The notes under the pieces were generated by a model, which was given only the letters and a program-made list of their open reading frames with translations, was not told the DNA's origin and did no database searches. Positions 1-10,716 of a stretch of DNA of 64,000 bases are shown here, in pieces (position 1 is the stretch's first letter; each line of letters opens with the position of its first letter). The stretch is from Streptomyces cylindrosporus (lineage in GTDB: Bacteria; Actinomycetota; Actinomycetes; Streptomycetales; Streptomycetaceae), in contig NZ_JALDAY010000003.1 of NCBI RefSeq assembly GCF_022698165.1, positions 310,001 to 374,000 on the forward strand, written 5' to 3'. The position numbers and the translations under genes are program-made.

Positions 1-747
1 CGGCACTCCGGTGGCCGCGGACCGCGGCAGCAGGGCGAGGCCGCGGCCCGCGGCGGCCAGGGCTGTGAGGGTGCGGACGTCGGTGCCCTCGTATCGCAGG
101 GCGGGGCGGAAGCCGTGGCCGCCGTTCGCAGCGCGCAGCTGGGGCAGCGGGAGTCCCGCGTCCGGGGCGTCGAGCCAGCGGGCGTCGGCGAGGTCGCCGA
201 GGCGCAGTCCCGGGCGCCGGGCCAGCGGGTGCGAGGCGGGCAGGAGCACGCACACCGGCTCCTCCCCCACGCCGTGCGTGGTCAGCGGCGCCACGTCGGG
301 CAGGCGCAGCGGGTCGCTGGGCGCGGCCAGGCCGTCGACCAGGCCGAGGTCCGCGGTGCCGGTGGCGACGGTGGCCGGGATGTCGTCGCGGGGCAGGACG
401 CGCAAGGTGACGCCGGCCGCGGGGAGGGCGGCGACGGCCTCGGGGGTGAGCGCGGTGGGGGCGGCGGCGAGCGTCAGGCCGTGTTCGGGGGCGGATGCCA
501 TCCGTACGACGTCCGCGCGGGCCGCGTCGAGGCGCAGCAGCAGCGGGCCCGCGTGTTCGAGCAGTCGATCACCGGCCGCGGTCGGGGCGACCGGGCGGCG
601 GGTGAGGAGGGGCGCGCCCAGGTCCTGTTCGAGGGCCGCGATGTGCTGGGACACCGCCGACTGGGTGTAGCCGAGCTCGCGGGCGGCCTCGGAGAAGGAG
701 GCGAGGCGGGCGACGGTGACGTAGGTGCGCAGGAGGTGCGGGTCCAT
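1..747 (-). CDS. LysR-family transcriptional regulator (3' end cut by window edge)
   Basis: The minus strand is open from an ATG at 747 to the window edge: 249 codons without a stop, so the C-terminus is missing (family members are usually about 290-310 residues). The N-terminus begins MDPHLLRTYVTVARLASF and continues with a classic LysR winged helix-turn-helix, ending in TQSAVSQHIAALEQDLG. The rest matches a LysR substrate-binding domain, with LAAAPTALTPEAVAALP and LGLVDGLAAPSDPLRLPD segments. It would be a cytoplasmic DNA-binding regulator. It is divergent from the amidotransferase-like gene at 835 with only 87 bp between the starts. By the usual LysR arrangement that gene is the obvious candidate target; this is inference. 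The ligand is unknown. Confidence 0.9.
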   Translation of the reverse strand, partial: MDPHLLRTYVTVARLASFSEAARELGYTQSAVSQHIAALEQDLGAPLLTRRPVAPTAAGDRLLEHAGPLLLRLDAARADVVRMASAPEHGLTLAAAPTALTPEAVAALPAAGVTLRVLPRDDIPATVATGTADLGLVDGLAAPSDPLRLPDVAPLTTHGVGEEPVCVLLPASHPLARRPGLRLGDLADARWLDAPDAGLPLPQLRAANGGHGFRPALRYEGTDVRTLTALAAAGRGLALLPRSAATGVP

Positions 748-834
748 GCCCACCAGGGTGCCATCAGGCGGGCTTATCGAGAGTGCAGAAATCATCGTTG
801 GACGCGATGCGGGGGCGGTGCCCAGGATGAGGAC

Positions 835-1569
835 ATGCCGAACAACGCAGCCCGTATCGCGAAGATCGCCCTGGTCGGGGACCGCTCCCCCAACGTCGTG
901 GCGCACACGCGCATCCCGCTTCTGCTCGACGCCCTCGCCGAACGCGAGCGGCTGGTCCTCGACTCCTACTGGATCCCGTCCGAGGACGCGGAGGAGGTGG
1001 GCGCGGTGCACGGGTTCGACGCCGTGTGGGTGGTGCCCGGCAGCCCGTACCGCAGCCAGGCGGGCGTGCTGTCGGCCGTCCGCACCGCACGTGAGGACGG
1101 CATCCCGTTCCTCGGCACCTGCGGCGGGTTCCAGCACGCCATGCTGGAGTTCGCCCGCAACGTGTGCGGGCTGACCCGGGTGGCGCACGCGGAGAGCGAC
1201 CCGGACGCCGAGGACCTGCTGATCGAGCCGCTGGCCTGCTCACTCGTCGGCCACGAGGGCGTGGTCGCGCTCGAAGCGGACTCGCTGGCCCAGTCCGTGA
1301 TCGGTTCGGAGCGCACGGTGGAGCGCTACTTCTGCAAGTACGGCCCCTCCCGTCATCTCGACACGCTGCGCGCGCACGGGATGCGCTTCTCCGGCCTCGA
1401 CGAGGACGGCAACGTCCGCATGGCCGAACTCCCCGGCCATCCCTTCTTCCTGGCCTCCCTCTTCCAGCCGGAGCTGGCGGGCGACGGCTCACGCCCGCAC
1501 CCGATGGTCCGGGCGCTTGCGCGAGCCGCCGTGGAGCACGCGGCGCGTGCGGAGACTCAGCCGGTGTGA
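835..1569 (+). CDS. CTP synthase C-terminal-like class I amidotransferase-fold protein
   Basis: The protein has 244 residues. The ATG at 835 is chosen because an AGGA sequence lies about 7 nt upstream and the LysR promoter region ends before it. It resembles the glutaminase half of CTP synthase with no synthetase half. It has [18 protein letters not shown] near the N-terminus, a nucleophile elbow [13 protein letters not shown] with the conserved Cys, and a C-terminal [13 protein letters not shown] block. In CTP synthase the last block reads FHPE and supplies the catalytic His-Glu pair; here the His is Gln. This fits a known family of CTP-synthase C-terminal-related proteins of unknown function, some with selenocysteine at the Cys position. 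Glutamine hydrolysis is therefore doubtful. The 3' end overlaps the convergent oxidase gene by 13 bp. Confidence 0.82.
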   Translation: MPNNAARIAKIALVGDRSPNVVAHTRIPLLLDALAERERLVLDSYWIPSEDAEEVGAVHGFDAVWVVPGSPYRSQAGVLSAVRTAREDGIPFLGTCGGFQHAMLEFARNVCGLTRVAHAESDPDAEDLLIEPLACSLVGHEGVVALEADSLAQSVIGSERTVERYFCKYGPSRHLDTLRAHGMRFSGLDEDGNVRMAELPGHPFFLASLFQPELAGDGSRPHPMVRALARAAVEHAARAETQPV

Positions 1570-3431
1570 CCCTCCCCGTGGCTGCCGTGCGCCCCGCCGT
1601 GGTCGAACCTCAGCGCCTCCTCGGGCATCACGACGAAGGGCCGCATCATGCCCATGTCCTCGTGTTCGAGGAGGTGGCAGTGGTACATGAACCGGCCGTA
1701 CGCGCCGTCGAACCTGCCCATGACGCGCAGGATCTGACCGCCGGGCACCCGGAACACGTCCTTGTACCCGAGTTCGTTGGGCGCCAGCGGGAGCTGGGTG
1801 CCCGCGTCGAAGGCGATCGGCGTGTGAGTGCCGCCGACCGCCGGGTCGAAGCCCGAGACGTCGTAGGCGTCCCGGCCCAGCAGCTGGAAGTCGGCCAGGT
1901 GGATGTGCATCGGGTGGACGATCGGCGCGAGGTTGAGGAAGCTCCACTGCTCGTAGGAGCCCTCGGCGATGGTGAAGCCCAGGCCGTCGTTGAACGTCCT
2001 GGAGGTGCGCCGGTACGTCTTCGTCGTGCCGTCGGCTCCCTTGAGCTGGATGACGCCGTCCGCGGGGACCTGGATGTCACCGGGGTCGGTGACCTCGGTC
2101 ATCTCCCAGATCTCCGGGTGGCCGCCGGCCCCCTTGGTGGCGGGCGGGGTGAGCACGATCAGGCGGTGGCCGTGCGGGATGTCGTGCGTGAGCCGGCGGA
2201 AGGAGCCGGAGAGCACCTCGGGCAGCTCGAAGGTGTCCGTCCCCGCGCAGTCGCCGACGCGGAACTCCAGGACGGCCGGGTAGCGTACGTCACCCGCCGG
2301 GTCGGGCACGCCCGCGGGCTGGTTGCGGCCCTTGTTGACCAGGCGGAGCTTCCTGCCCGCGAGGCCCCGGAAGTCGACGAGGAGGTCGAAGCGCTCGGCC
2401 GGGGCGGCAGTGAGTGTCGGCAGCGCGGCGTCGAAGTCGACCGGGACCGGGCGGGGCAGCAGCCCGCCGTCGCTGCCGATCTGGTGGACGACGCCCGGCA
2501 CCGGGTTGTCCTCCTCGTCGACCAGGACGAGGTTGTAGATGCGCGCGTTGGACGCGTTGACCAGCCGGAAGCGGTACCAGGCCGCGTCCACTTCGGCGTA
2601 CGGCCAGATGCGGCCGTTGACCGTGGTGTACGGGCCGGTGAACGGGAGGGTGACCGGCTTGCCGGTCTCCGGGTTCTGCTGCTGGACGATCACCGTCTTG
2701 TGCAGCAGCCGGCCGTTGAGGCGGCCGTCCTCGTCGGTGTCCAGGTTGCGGTCGGCGAGCAGCAGCGGGATCTCCCGCTCCCCGCCGGGGAGCCCGAGGG
2801 CGTCCTCCTCGTCGTCACGGACGAGGTAGGTGCCGTACAGGCCCGTGTGCACGTTCCACCGCGTGATGTTCATGGCGTGGTCGTGGTACCACCACTGCAC
2901 CGCCTGGTGCTCGTTCGGGTACTCCGAGAGCTGGGCGTCACCGTATCCGACCGCGTTGTCCGCCCAGCCGTCGTTGCCGCCGCCCGTCTGGGCGCCGTGC
3001 AGGTGGGTCACCGACCAGGCGGGCAGGGCGGCGACGTCCTTGTTCGGCTCGGCGCCGCCGCGGCCGGGCTCGGTGTTCGGCGGTGCGGAGCCCGGCGCGC
3101 CGAGCGGCACCTCCACCGAAGTGACCGGGTACTCGCCGCCCTTGGGGATCCGGTTGGTCCAGGCGATCCGGACGCGCTGCCCCCGGCGCACCTCGATGGT
3201 CGGGCCCGGCACCTGGCCGTCGTAACCCCACATCAGGGTCGGCGGGAGCTGCGGGTGCAGCCGGATCCAGGTCGGGCGCAGGGCGATCTCCGTCTCGCGC
3301 AGGACGTCCCCGGAGCCGGGCCGCAGTACCGGCGGGACGGGCAACCGCGCCACGTACGGCGCCAGTTCGTCCGGAGCCGGTGCCGCGTCCCCCGTACCGC
3401 CCTCGGTGATCCTCTCGATGATGTCGGTCAA
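1557..3431 (-). CDS. Cytoplasmic multicopper oxidase (phenoxazinone synthase / CotA-like)
   Basis: The protein has 624 residues and starts at a TTG ([12 protein letters not shown]). It has the three-cupredoxin layout and all four copper motifs: HLHG (T2/T3), WYHDHAM, HPMHIHL, and the T1 motif [13 protein letters not shown] near the C-terminus. Met is the axial T1 ligand, as in CotA and phenoxazinone synthase. No Sec or Tat signal is visible, which also fits those two cytoplasmic or spore-coat-type enzymes. The likely reaction is oxidation of aminophenols, phenols or bilirubin-like substrates with O2 reduction to water. The C-terminus is His-rich ([16 protein letters not shown]), which may bind extra copper. 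Geosmin synthase is on the same strand 117 bp upstream. A hairpin at 3436-3453 encloses the G-rich ribosome site. The substrate is not determined by the sequence. Confidence 0.9.
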   Translation of the reverse strand: MTDIIERITEGGTGDAAPAPDELAPYVARLPVPPVLRPGSGDVLRETEIALRPTWIRLHPQLPPTLMWGYDGQVPGPTIEVRRGQRVRIAWTNRIPKGGEYPVTSVEVPLGAPGSAPPNTEPGRGGAEPNKDVAALPAWSVTHLHGAQTGGGNDGWADNAVGYGDAQLSEYPNEHQAVQWWYHDHAMNITRWNVHTGLYGTYLVRDDEEDALGLPGGEREIPLLLADRNLDTDEDGRLNGRLLHKTVIVQQQNPETGKPVTLPFTGPYTTVNGRIWPYAEVDAAWYRFRLVNASNARIYNLVLVDEEDNPVPGVVHQIGSDGGLLPRPVPVDFDAALPTLTAAPAERFDLLVDFRGLAGRKLRLVNKGRNQPAGVPDPAGDVRYPAVLEFRVGDCAGTDTFELPEVLSGSFRRLTHDIPHGHRLIVLTPPATKGAGGHPEIWEMTEVTDPGDIQVPADGVIQLKGADGTTKTYRRTSRTFNDGLGFTIAEGSYEQWSFLNLAPIVHPMHIHLADFQLLGRDAYDVSGFDPAVGGTHTPIAFDAGTQLPLAPNELGYKDVFRVPGGQILRVMGRFDGAYGRFMYHCHLLEHEDMGMMRPFVVMPEEALRFDHGGAHGSHGEGHTG

Positions 3432-3435
3432 GATC

Positions 3436-3453
3436 GAACACCCCCGTGTGTTC
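3436..3453 (-). promoter_or_regulatory. Small hairpin over the ribosome-binding site of the multicopper oxidase
   Basis: GAACAC (3436-3441) and GTGTTC (3448-3453) are perfect inverted arms. On the minus-strand mRNA the loop is ACGGGG, and this G-run is the only Shine-Dalgarno-like sequence before the TTG start at 3431. It could lower translation initiation; six-base arms are short, so this is only a possibility. Confidence 0.3.
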
Positions 3454-3548
3454 TGTGGTCTTGTTCCCTCACCTCACAGGACTCGTGGCGCATCGCCGAA
3501 GTTCCGGGAATGCCCTGTTCCGCCCGAAAGGGTGAAAGATTCCGGACA

Positions 3549-5834
<2,286 letters not shown>

Positions 5835-5900
5835 CTACGGGAGTTCACGTGTCCCCAAGTCCTCGGACATCTCGTCCGTCTCGCAGGAACCGGAGCCCCG

Positions 5901-7142
5901 ATGAACCACCACACCAGAAGCCTCTCCCGCCGTACCGCACTCGCCTCGCTCGCCGGGGCGGCGCTGGCCGGCACCGCGGCCCTGCCCGCGGCGGCGGCCG
6001 AACGGCACGGCCGCAGCGTCCGGTTCGCCACCTTCAACGCCTCGCTGAACCGTTCGACCCAGGGCGCCCTCGTCACGGACCTGTCCACGCCGGACAACCA
6101 GCAGGCGAAGAACGTCGCGGAGACCATCCAGCGGGTCGACCCCGACGTGCTGCTGATCAACGAGTTCGACTACGACGACCAGGGCGCCGCGGTCCGCCTG
6201 TTCCTGAAGAACTACCTCGCCGTCGGACAGAGCGGTGCCCGTCCGATCCACTTCCCGCACCACTTCACGGCACCGGTGAACACCGGAGTGCCCTCGGGCG
6301 TGGACTTCGACGGCAAGAACGGCGTGGTGACGACGCCCGGTTCGGACGCGTACGCGCAGGACTGCTTCGGCTACGGCTTCTTCCCCGGGCAGTACGGCCT
6401 GGTGGTGCTCTCCAAGTTCCCGCTCGCCGCACGGGCGGTGCGCACGTTCCAGAACTTCCTGTGGAAGGACATGCCGGGGAACGTGATCCCGCCCGGCTAC
6501 TACACCGACGCGGCACTCGCGGTCTTCCGTCTGTCCTCCAAGAGCCACTGGGACGTGCCGGTGCGCATCGGCCGCGAGACGGTGCACTTCCTGGTGTCGC
6601 ACCCGACGCCGCCCACCTTCGACGGCACCGAGGACCGCAACGGCCGGCGCAACCACGACGAGATCCGCCTCTGGGCCGACTACATCGGCGGCCGGCACCG
6701 CAGCGCCTACCTGTATGACGACAAGGGCATGCGGGGCGGACTCCACCCCGGCGAGCGGTTCGTCATCGCGGGCGACCAGAACGCGGACCCGCTGGACGGC
6801 GACAGCTACGACCACGCCATCCGGCAGCTCCTCGAACACCCCGCGGTGCGCCTGCCGGCCACCCCGCCGGCCAGCGCGGGCGGCGTGGAGGCGGCGCGGG
6901 TGCAGGGCGGCGCGAACATCGGCCAGAAGGGCGACCCCGCCTACGACACGGGCGACTTCAGCGACACCGCGCCGGGCAACCTCCGCGTCGACCACATCAT
7001 CCCGTCCAAGGGCCTGGTCCCCGGGGCGAACGGCGTCTTCTGGCCGACGTCCGACGACCCGCTGTACCGCCTCGTGGGCGACGGCAGGACCGTGGTGACC
7101 TCGGACCACCGGATGGTGTGGCAGGACATATGGGTGAATTGA
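5901..7142 (+). CDS. Tat-exported endonuclease/exonuclease/phosphatase-fold protein
   Basis: The protein has 413 residues. The N-terminus has a Tat-type signal (SLSRRTALASLAGAALAG, then AAAA for cleavage), so it is probably secreted. The mature part is an EEP-superfamily domain: VRFATFNASLNR at the start, a catalytic Glu in LLINEFDYDD, the GDQNADPLDGDS block and the terminal SDHRMVWQDI with the Asp-His pair. Members of this fold cleave phosphodiesters in nucleic acids, phospholipids or inositol phosphates. Secreted Streptomyces members of this length are of unknown substrate. The start is the ATG at 5901, just before the Tat motif. Its stop codon abuts the stop of the convergent ABC gene at 7143 without a gap, so no separate terminator fits between them. 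Confidence 0.85.
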   Translation: MNHHTRSLSRRTALASLAGAALAGTAALPAAAAERHGRSVRFATFNASLNRSTQGALVTDLSTPDNQQAKNVAETIQRVDPDVLLINEFDYDDQGAAVRLFLKNYLAVGQSGARPIHFPHHFTAPVNTGVPSGVDFDGKNGVVTTPGSDAYAQDCFGYGFFPGQYGLVVLSKFPLAARAVRTFQNFLWKDMPGNVIPPGYYTDAALAVFRLSSKSHWDVPVRIGRETVHFLVSHPTPPTFDGTEDRNGRRNHDEIRLWADYIGGRHRSAYLYDDKGMRGGLHPGERFVIAGDQNADPLDGDSYDHAIRQLLEHPAVRLPATPPASAGGVEAARVQGGANIGQKGDPAYDTGDFSDTAPGNLRVDHIIPSKGLVPGANGVFWPTSDDPLYRLVGDGRTVVTSDHRMVWQDIWVN

Positions 7143-7913
7143 TCAACCCGTCGGGTATCCCTGAGCCCCTCGCACCGCCCGCCCCACCTCCGCCCTGAGC
7201 TCGACGAACTCCGGCAGGCCCCGGGTGCCTATCTGGTCGCGCTTTCCCGGGAGTTGGACCGGGAGGTCGAGGACGACACGGGAGCCCGGGCCCGGCGAGA
7301 GGACGACGACGCGGTCGCCGACGTACACGCTCTCGTCGATGTCGTGGGTGACGAAGACGATGGTCGCGCCGTCGGTGCGGTGGACCTCCAGGAGGAGGTC
7401 CTCCAGGTCCTCGCGGGTCTGGGCGTCCAGGGAGCCGAAGGGTTCGTCCATCAGCAGCAGCGAGGGGCGGCAGACCAGGGCGCGGGCGATGGCGACGCGC
7501 TGCTGCATGCCGCCGGACAGCTGCCAGGGGTGGCGGCAGCCGGCGCCGTCGAGGCCGACGCGCTCCAGGATGCGTTCGGCCTCGGCGCGGCGCTCGGCCC
7601 TCGCGAGTCCGCGGCGGCGCAGCGGCAGGGCGACGTTGTCGCGGACGGTGAGCCAGGGGAAGAGGGAGCGGCCGTAGTCCTGGAAGACGACGGCGAGTTG
7701 GTCGGGCACGCCGGTGACCGGGGTGCCGTCGACGGTGACCGTGCCCTCGCTCGCGGGCTGCAGTCCGGCGACGGTGCGCAGGAGGGTGGACTTGCCGCAG
7801 CCGGACGGGCCGACGACGCACAGGAGTTGGCCGTCGGGGACGGTGAGGTCGATGCCGTGCAGGACGAGGTGGTCGCCGTAGCGCTGGCCTAGGGCGTCGA
7901 GGCGGAGGGTCAC
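7143..7913 (-). CDS. ABC transporter ATP-binding protein (nitrate/sulfonate/taurine type)
   Basis: The protein has 256 residues and starts at a GTG (7913) that overlaps the permease stop in a GTGA. It has Walker A GPSGCGKST, a Q-loop in VVFQDYGRSLFPW, the signature LSGGMQQRV, Walker B LLLMDEPFGSLD and switch His in FVTHDIDES. The FQDYGRSLFPW and DEPFGSLD forms are typical of the SsuB/TauB/NrtD class. It powers the two permeases encoded immediately upstream and is the last gene of the unit. The substrate is set by the binding protein at 9683-10660 and is not clear from this subunit. Confidence 0.93.
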   Translation of the reverse strand: MTLRLDALGQRYGDHLVLHGIDLTVPDGQLLCVVGPSGCGKSTLLRTVAGLQPASEGTVTVDGTPVTGVPDQLAVVFQDYGRSLFPWLTVRDNVALPLRRRGLARAERRAEAERILERVGLDGAGCRHPWQLSGGMQQRVAIARALVCRPSLLLMDEPFGSLDAQTREDLEDLLLEVHRTDGATIVFVTHDIDESVYVGDRVVVLSPGPGSRVVLDLPVQLPGKRDQIGTRGLPEFVELRAEVGRAVRGAQGYPTG

Positions 7914-8815
7914 GGTGTCGTCCTTCCCCGTCCGATGAGGCGTCTTTCGACCGCCAGGAGGGCGGTGTTGAGCAGGTGGCCGAGGACGCCGAGCAGGAGC
8001 AGGGCCGCCCAGACGGTGAGCAGGTCGGAGCGGGACTGGGCGTCGGTGAGGGTGAAGCCGATGCCGTCGGCGGTGCCGGGCAGGAGTTCCGAGAACACCA
8101 TGAGGATGAGGGAGAGCGACAGGCTCAGGCGGAGGCCGGCGAAGATGCGGGGCAGGGCGGAGGGGAGCAGCAGGAAGCGGAGCCGTTCCAGGGGGCCGAG
8201 GCGGAGGACGGCGGCGACGTCGATGCGGAGGGGGTCGGTGTTGCGTACGCCTTCCGCGGTGTTGATGAGCACCGGCCATACGGCGCTGAAGGCGATCGAC
8301 GTGATCTGCATGGGCGTACCGAAGTCGAGGACGACGACGAGGACGGGCACGAGTGCCGGGGGCGGTACGGCCCGGGCGAACTGGAGCACCGGGTTGCACA
8401 CGGCGTACGCCCACCGTGACCGCCCGACGACGACGCCGGCCGCGATCCCGCCGAGGGCGGCGATCCCGAACCCGGCCGCCATGCGCCCGAGGCTCGGCAG
8501 CACGTCCTCGAAGGCGGCCGAGGTGAGGAACAGGTGCCGGACGGGGCCGGAGAACCACAGCTCGTAGGCGCGGTGGGCGATACGGCTCGGGGGCGGGAAG
8601 TAGACGCTGCCGTGGGCGTCGGCCGCCAACTGCCAGGCGGCTAGGGCGAGTAGGAGGACCAGAAGGCGGAGGAGGAGGTGGGAGGGGTGCGCGTCGCGGG
8701 CGGAGGTTGCCGACGGGGCGGATCGGTCGGGGCGGTGGGACGAGAGGGCCGACCTTGCGGGTGTCGGGGTGCGGGCGTCATCCGGTGCCCTGCTGTCCTT
8801 CTGCCCCTCGCTCAC
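7910..8815 (-). CDS. ABC transporter permease (SsuC/TauC type), second copy
   Basis: The protein has 301 residues and starts at the GTG at 8815, which overlaps the upstream permease stop in a GTGA. After a charged, Pro/Ser/Arg-rich N-terminal tail of about 45 residues come six predicted membrane segments of the BPD_transp_1 fold. The EAA-like cytoplasmic loop is AAVLRLGPLERLRFLLLPSALP. It is a different protein from the permease at 8812-9672, so the transporter channel is probably a heterodimer, whereas SsuC/TauC channels are usually homodimers. Four-nucleotide overlaps on both sides indicate translational coupling. Confidence 0.9.
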   Translation of the reverse strand: MSEGQKDSRAPDDARTPTPARSALSSHRPDRSAPSATSARDAHPSHLLLRLLVLLLALAAWQLAADAHGSVYFPPPSRIAHRAYELWFSGPVRHLFLTSAAFEDVLPSLGRMAAGFGIAALGGIAAGVVVGRSRWAYAVCNPVLQFARAVPPPALVPVLVVVLDFGTPMQITSIAFSAVWPVLINTAEGVRNTDPLRIDVAAVLRLGPLERLRFLLLPSALPRIFAGLRLSLSLSLILMVFSELLPGTADGIGFTLTDAQSRSDLLTVWAALLLLGVLGHLLNTALLAVERRLIGRGRTTP

Positions 8816-9672
8816 GCCCCGCTCCCCCGTCGCTCCGGTGTCCAGGGGAACAACCGTCGTTCGCACCACACCAGTACGCCGTTGATGACCAACCCCAGCG
8901 CGCCCGCCCACACCACTCCCGCGAGGACGTCGCGGGTGCCGTCGGTGGCCAGGCTCGCCTGGGCCATGAAGATGCCGAGGCCCTCGCCGAAGCCGGAGAG
9001 GAGTTCCGTGGCGACCGCGAGGATGAGGGCGATCGCGGCCGAGATGCGGATGCCGGCCGCGATGAAGGGCGCCGTGGCGGGGAGTTCGACGCGGAGGAGG
9101 ACGGACGGCCGGCCGAAGCCGAAGGCTCGCAGCGTGTCCTTGGCCAGCGGGTCCGTCTCGCCGAGGCCGTAGATCGTGTTGAAGAGGACGGGCCAGACGG
9201 AGGCGTACGTGATCAGCGCGACCTCGGTCTCGGTGCCGGTGCCGAGGAGCAGCGAGACAAGGGGGATCAGCGCGACGGAGGGCAGCGGCCGCAGGAACTC
9301 GACGATCACACGGACGGCGGAGTCGACGACCGGCAGGCTGCCGAGGAGCAGACCGACGGGCACGGCGATGACGACGGCGAGCCCCAGCCCCAGCGCCCAG
9401 GCCCACAGGGTGGCCCCGACCCCGTCCAGGAAGGACCGGTCGCCCGCCAACTCCGCGGCGCGGGCGAGGACTTCGGAGGCGGGCGGCAGGTAGCTGCGCC
9501 GGACGAGCCCGGCCCGCCCGACGATCTCGCAGACCCCGAAGGCCAGTACGACGCCGAGCAGGCCGAGCCCGTACTCCTGACGTCGTCGAAGCCGCGTCGG
9601 CCGCCCGGGCCGGTTCACGCCCTCGCGCCGCACCGGCCGTCCCCGCGAGGTCCGCCGCCGCTCCCGGGCCAA
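8812..9672 (-). CDS. ABC transporter permease (SsuC/TauC type), first copy
   Basis: The protein has 286 residues. I take the TTG at 9672, because a GAGG lies about 8 nt upstream across the stop of the binding-protein gene; a GTG at 9618 (VNRPGRPTRL) is the alternative. It has six membrane segments of the BPD_transp_1 family. The EAA loop is DTLRAFGFGRPSVLLRVELPATAP, and FLRPLPSVALIPL is typical of nitrate/sulfonate/taurine permeases. It forms the inner-membrane channel with the next gene product. Confidence 0.9.
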   Translation of the reverse strand: MARERRRTSRGRPVRREGVNRPGRPTRLRRRQEYGLGLLGVVLAFGVCEIVGRAGLVRRSYLPPASEVLARAAELAGDRSFLDGVGATLWAWALGLGLAVVIAVPVGLLLGSLPVVDSAVRVIVEFLRPLPSVALIPLVSLLLGTGTETEVALITYASVWPVLFNTIYGLGETDPLAKDTLRAFGFGRPSVLLRVELPATAPFIAAGIRISAAIALILAVATELLSGFGEGLGIFMAQASLATDGTRDVLAGVVWAGALGLVINGVLVWCERRLFPWTPERRGSGA

Positions 9673-9682
9673 CCCCGCCGCC

Positions 9683-10660
9683 TCACTTGACCAGCAGGGT
9701 CGCCGGATCGATCGACGACTTCAACAGTCCCTGGTCCTCCATGAGTCGGGTCAGCCGCCGCAACTGTGCCGCGTCCGTCGACGTCGGATAGGCGGGCAGA
9801 CCGATCGTCTGCGCCTGCTCCGCCGTCACCTTGGTGTACTTGGGGAGTTCGTCCCGTACGGCCGAGGGCTCCGTGGCCGCGATCTTCGACGCCGCCTCGA
9901 TGGCGCGCCGGAACGCCGCCGCCGCCTCCGGATGGTCCGTGGCGAACTTCTTCGTGGTGACGTACCCGCTGATGGGCAGCGACTGGACCGGCGCCGACCC
10001 GCCGTCCATCAGCACCTTCGCCTTCAACTCCCCCTGGATCGCGCTGTCGAACGGCTCCACCGCGTGCACCGCGTCGACCTGTCCCCGCTCCAGCGCGGGC
10101 CCCATCTGCGGGAAGGCGATCTGCCGGTAGACGGGCCGGCCGACGCCCTGCTTGTCGAGGATCGCGTTGAGGGTGAGGGACTGGATGTTGTTGAGGATGT
10201 TGACGGCGACCTTCTTGCCCGCGAGATCGGCGACCGTCTTGACCTTCGAGTCCTCGGGGACCAGTACGTCCATCATGTGCGGTGCGGTCCGCACCCCCTC
10301 GGCGAGGATGCGCAGGTCGAGCGTGCCCTTCTCGTCGGCCTGCAGGAAGGTCACGTAGTTCGCGCTCGCGATCACGTCGACCTGCCCCTTGGACAGCGCG
10401 GGCAGCGCCTGGATGCTCTGCTGGACGGGCTGAATCGTGACGTCCAGGCCCTCCTTCTCGAACAGCCCGCGGTCCCGCGCGATGTACAGGGCCGCGGAGT
10501 CCGTCAGCGGCAGCGCGGCCACCTTGAGCTTCGTCCTCCCGTTGCCCGCGGAGTTCGAGGAGCCCCCGCCGTCCTCGCCGCACGCGGCGAGGAGCAGTGT
10601 CAGGGCGGCCAGGACGACCGCCGGTTTTCCGATTCCCGGCCGCAATCGACGTAACGCCAT
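9683..10660 (-). CDS. Substrate-binding lipoprotein of the NMT1/SsuA-like ABC importer; TTA at codon 3
   Basis: The protein has 325 residues. A lipoprotein signal ends in LTLLLAAC, with Cys as the lipidation site. The mature part is an NMT1/THI5-like periplasmic-binding fold: LKVAALPLTDSAALYIARDRG, then DLAGKKVAVN and VHAVEPFDSAI. These proteins bind sulfonates, taurine, nitrate, pyrimidine precursors and similar compounds; the ligand cannot be read from the sequence. Codon 3 is TTA (10652-10654), which needs the bldA tRNA in Streptomyces, so translation may be tied to development. There is no good Shine-Dalgarno site. A TAGTCA sequence about 7 nt before the ATG suggests a leaderless transcript, although no good -35 accompanies it. 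Confidence 0.9.
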   Translation of the reverse strand: MALRRLRPGIGKPAVVLAALTLLLAACGEDGGGSSNSAGNGRTKLKVAALPLTDSAALYIARDRGLFEKEGLDVTIQPVQQSIQALPALSKGQVDVIASANYVTFLQADEKGTLDLRILAEGVRTAPHMMDVLVPEDSKVKTVADLAGKKVAVNILNNIQSLTLNAILDKQGVGRPVYRQIAFPQMGPALERGQVDAVHAVEPFDSAIQGELKAKVLMDGGSAPVQSLPISGYVTTKKFATDHPEAAAAFRRAIEAASKIAATEPSAVRDELPKYTKVTAEQAQTIGLPAYPTSTDAAQLRRLTRLMEDQGLLKSSIDPATLLVK

Positions 10661-10665
10661 GCGGG

Positions 10666-10689
10666 CATGACTACCAGCATTTTGTCATG
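10666..10689. promoter_or_regulatory. Inverted repeat at the start of the binding-protein gene
   Basis: CATGAC (10666-10671) and GTCATG (10684-10689) are perfect inverted arms with a 12-nt spacer, 6 nt upstream of the start at 10660 and over a possible -10 sequence. This placement suits an operator. The only support is the symmetry and position. Confidence 0.35.
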
Positions 10690-10716
10690 ATCACCACAGG
10701 CTGACCGGCCGGGACC

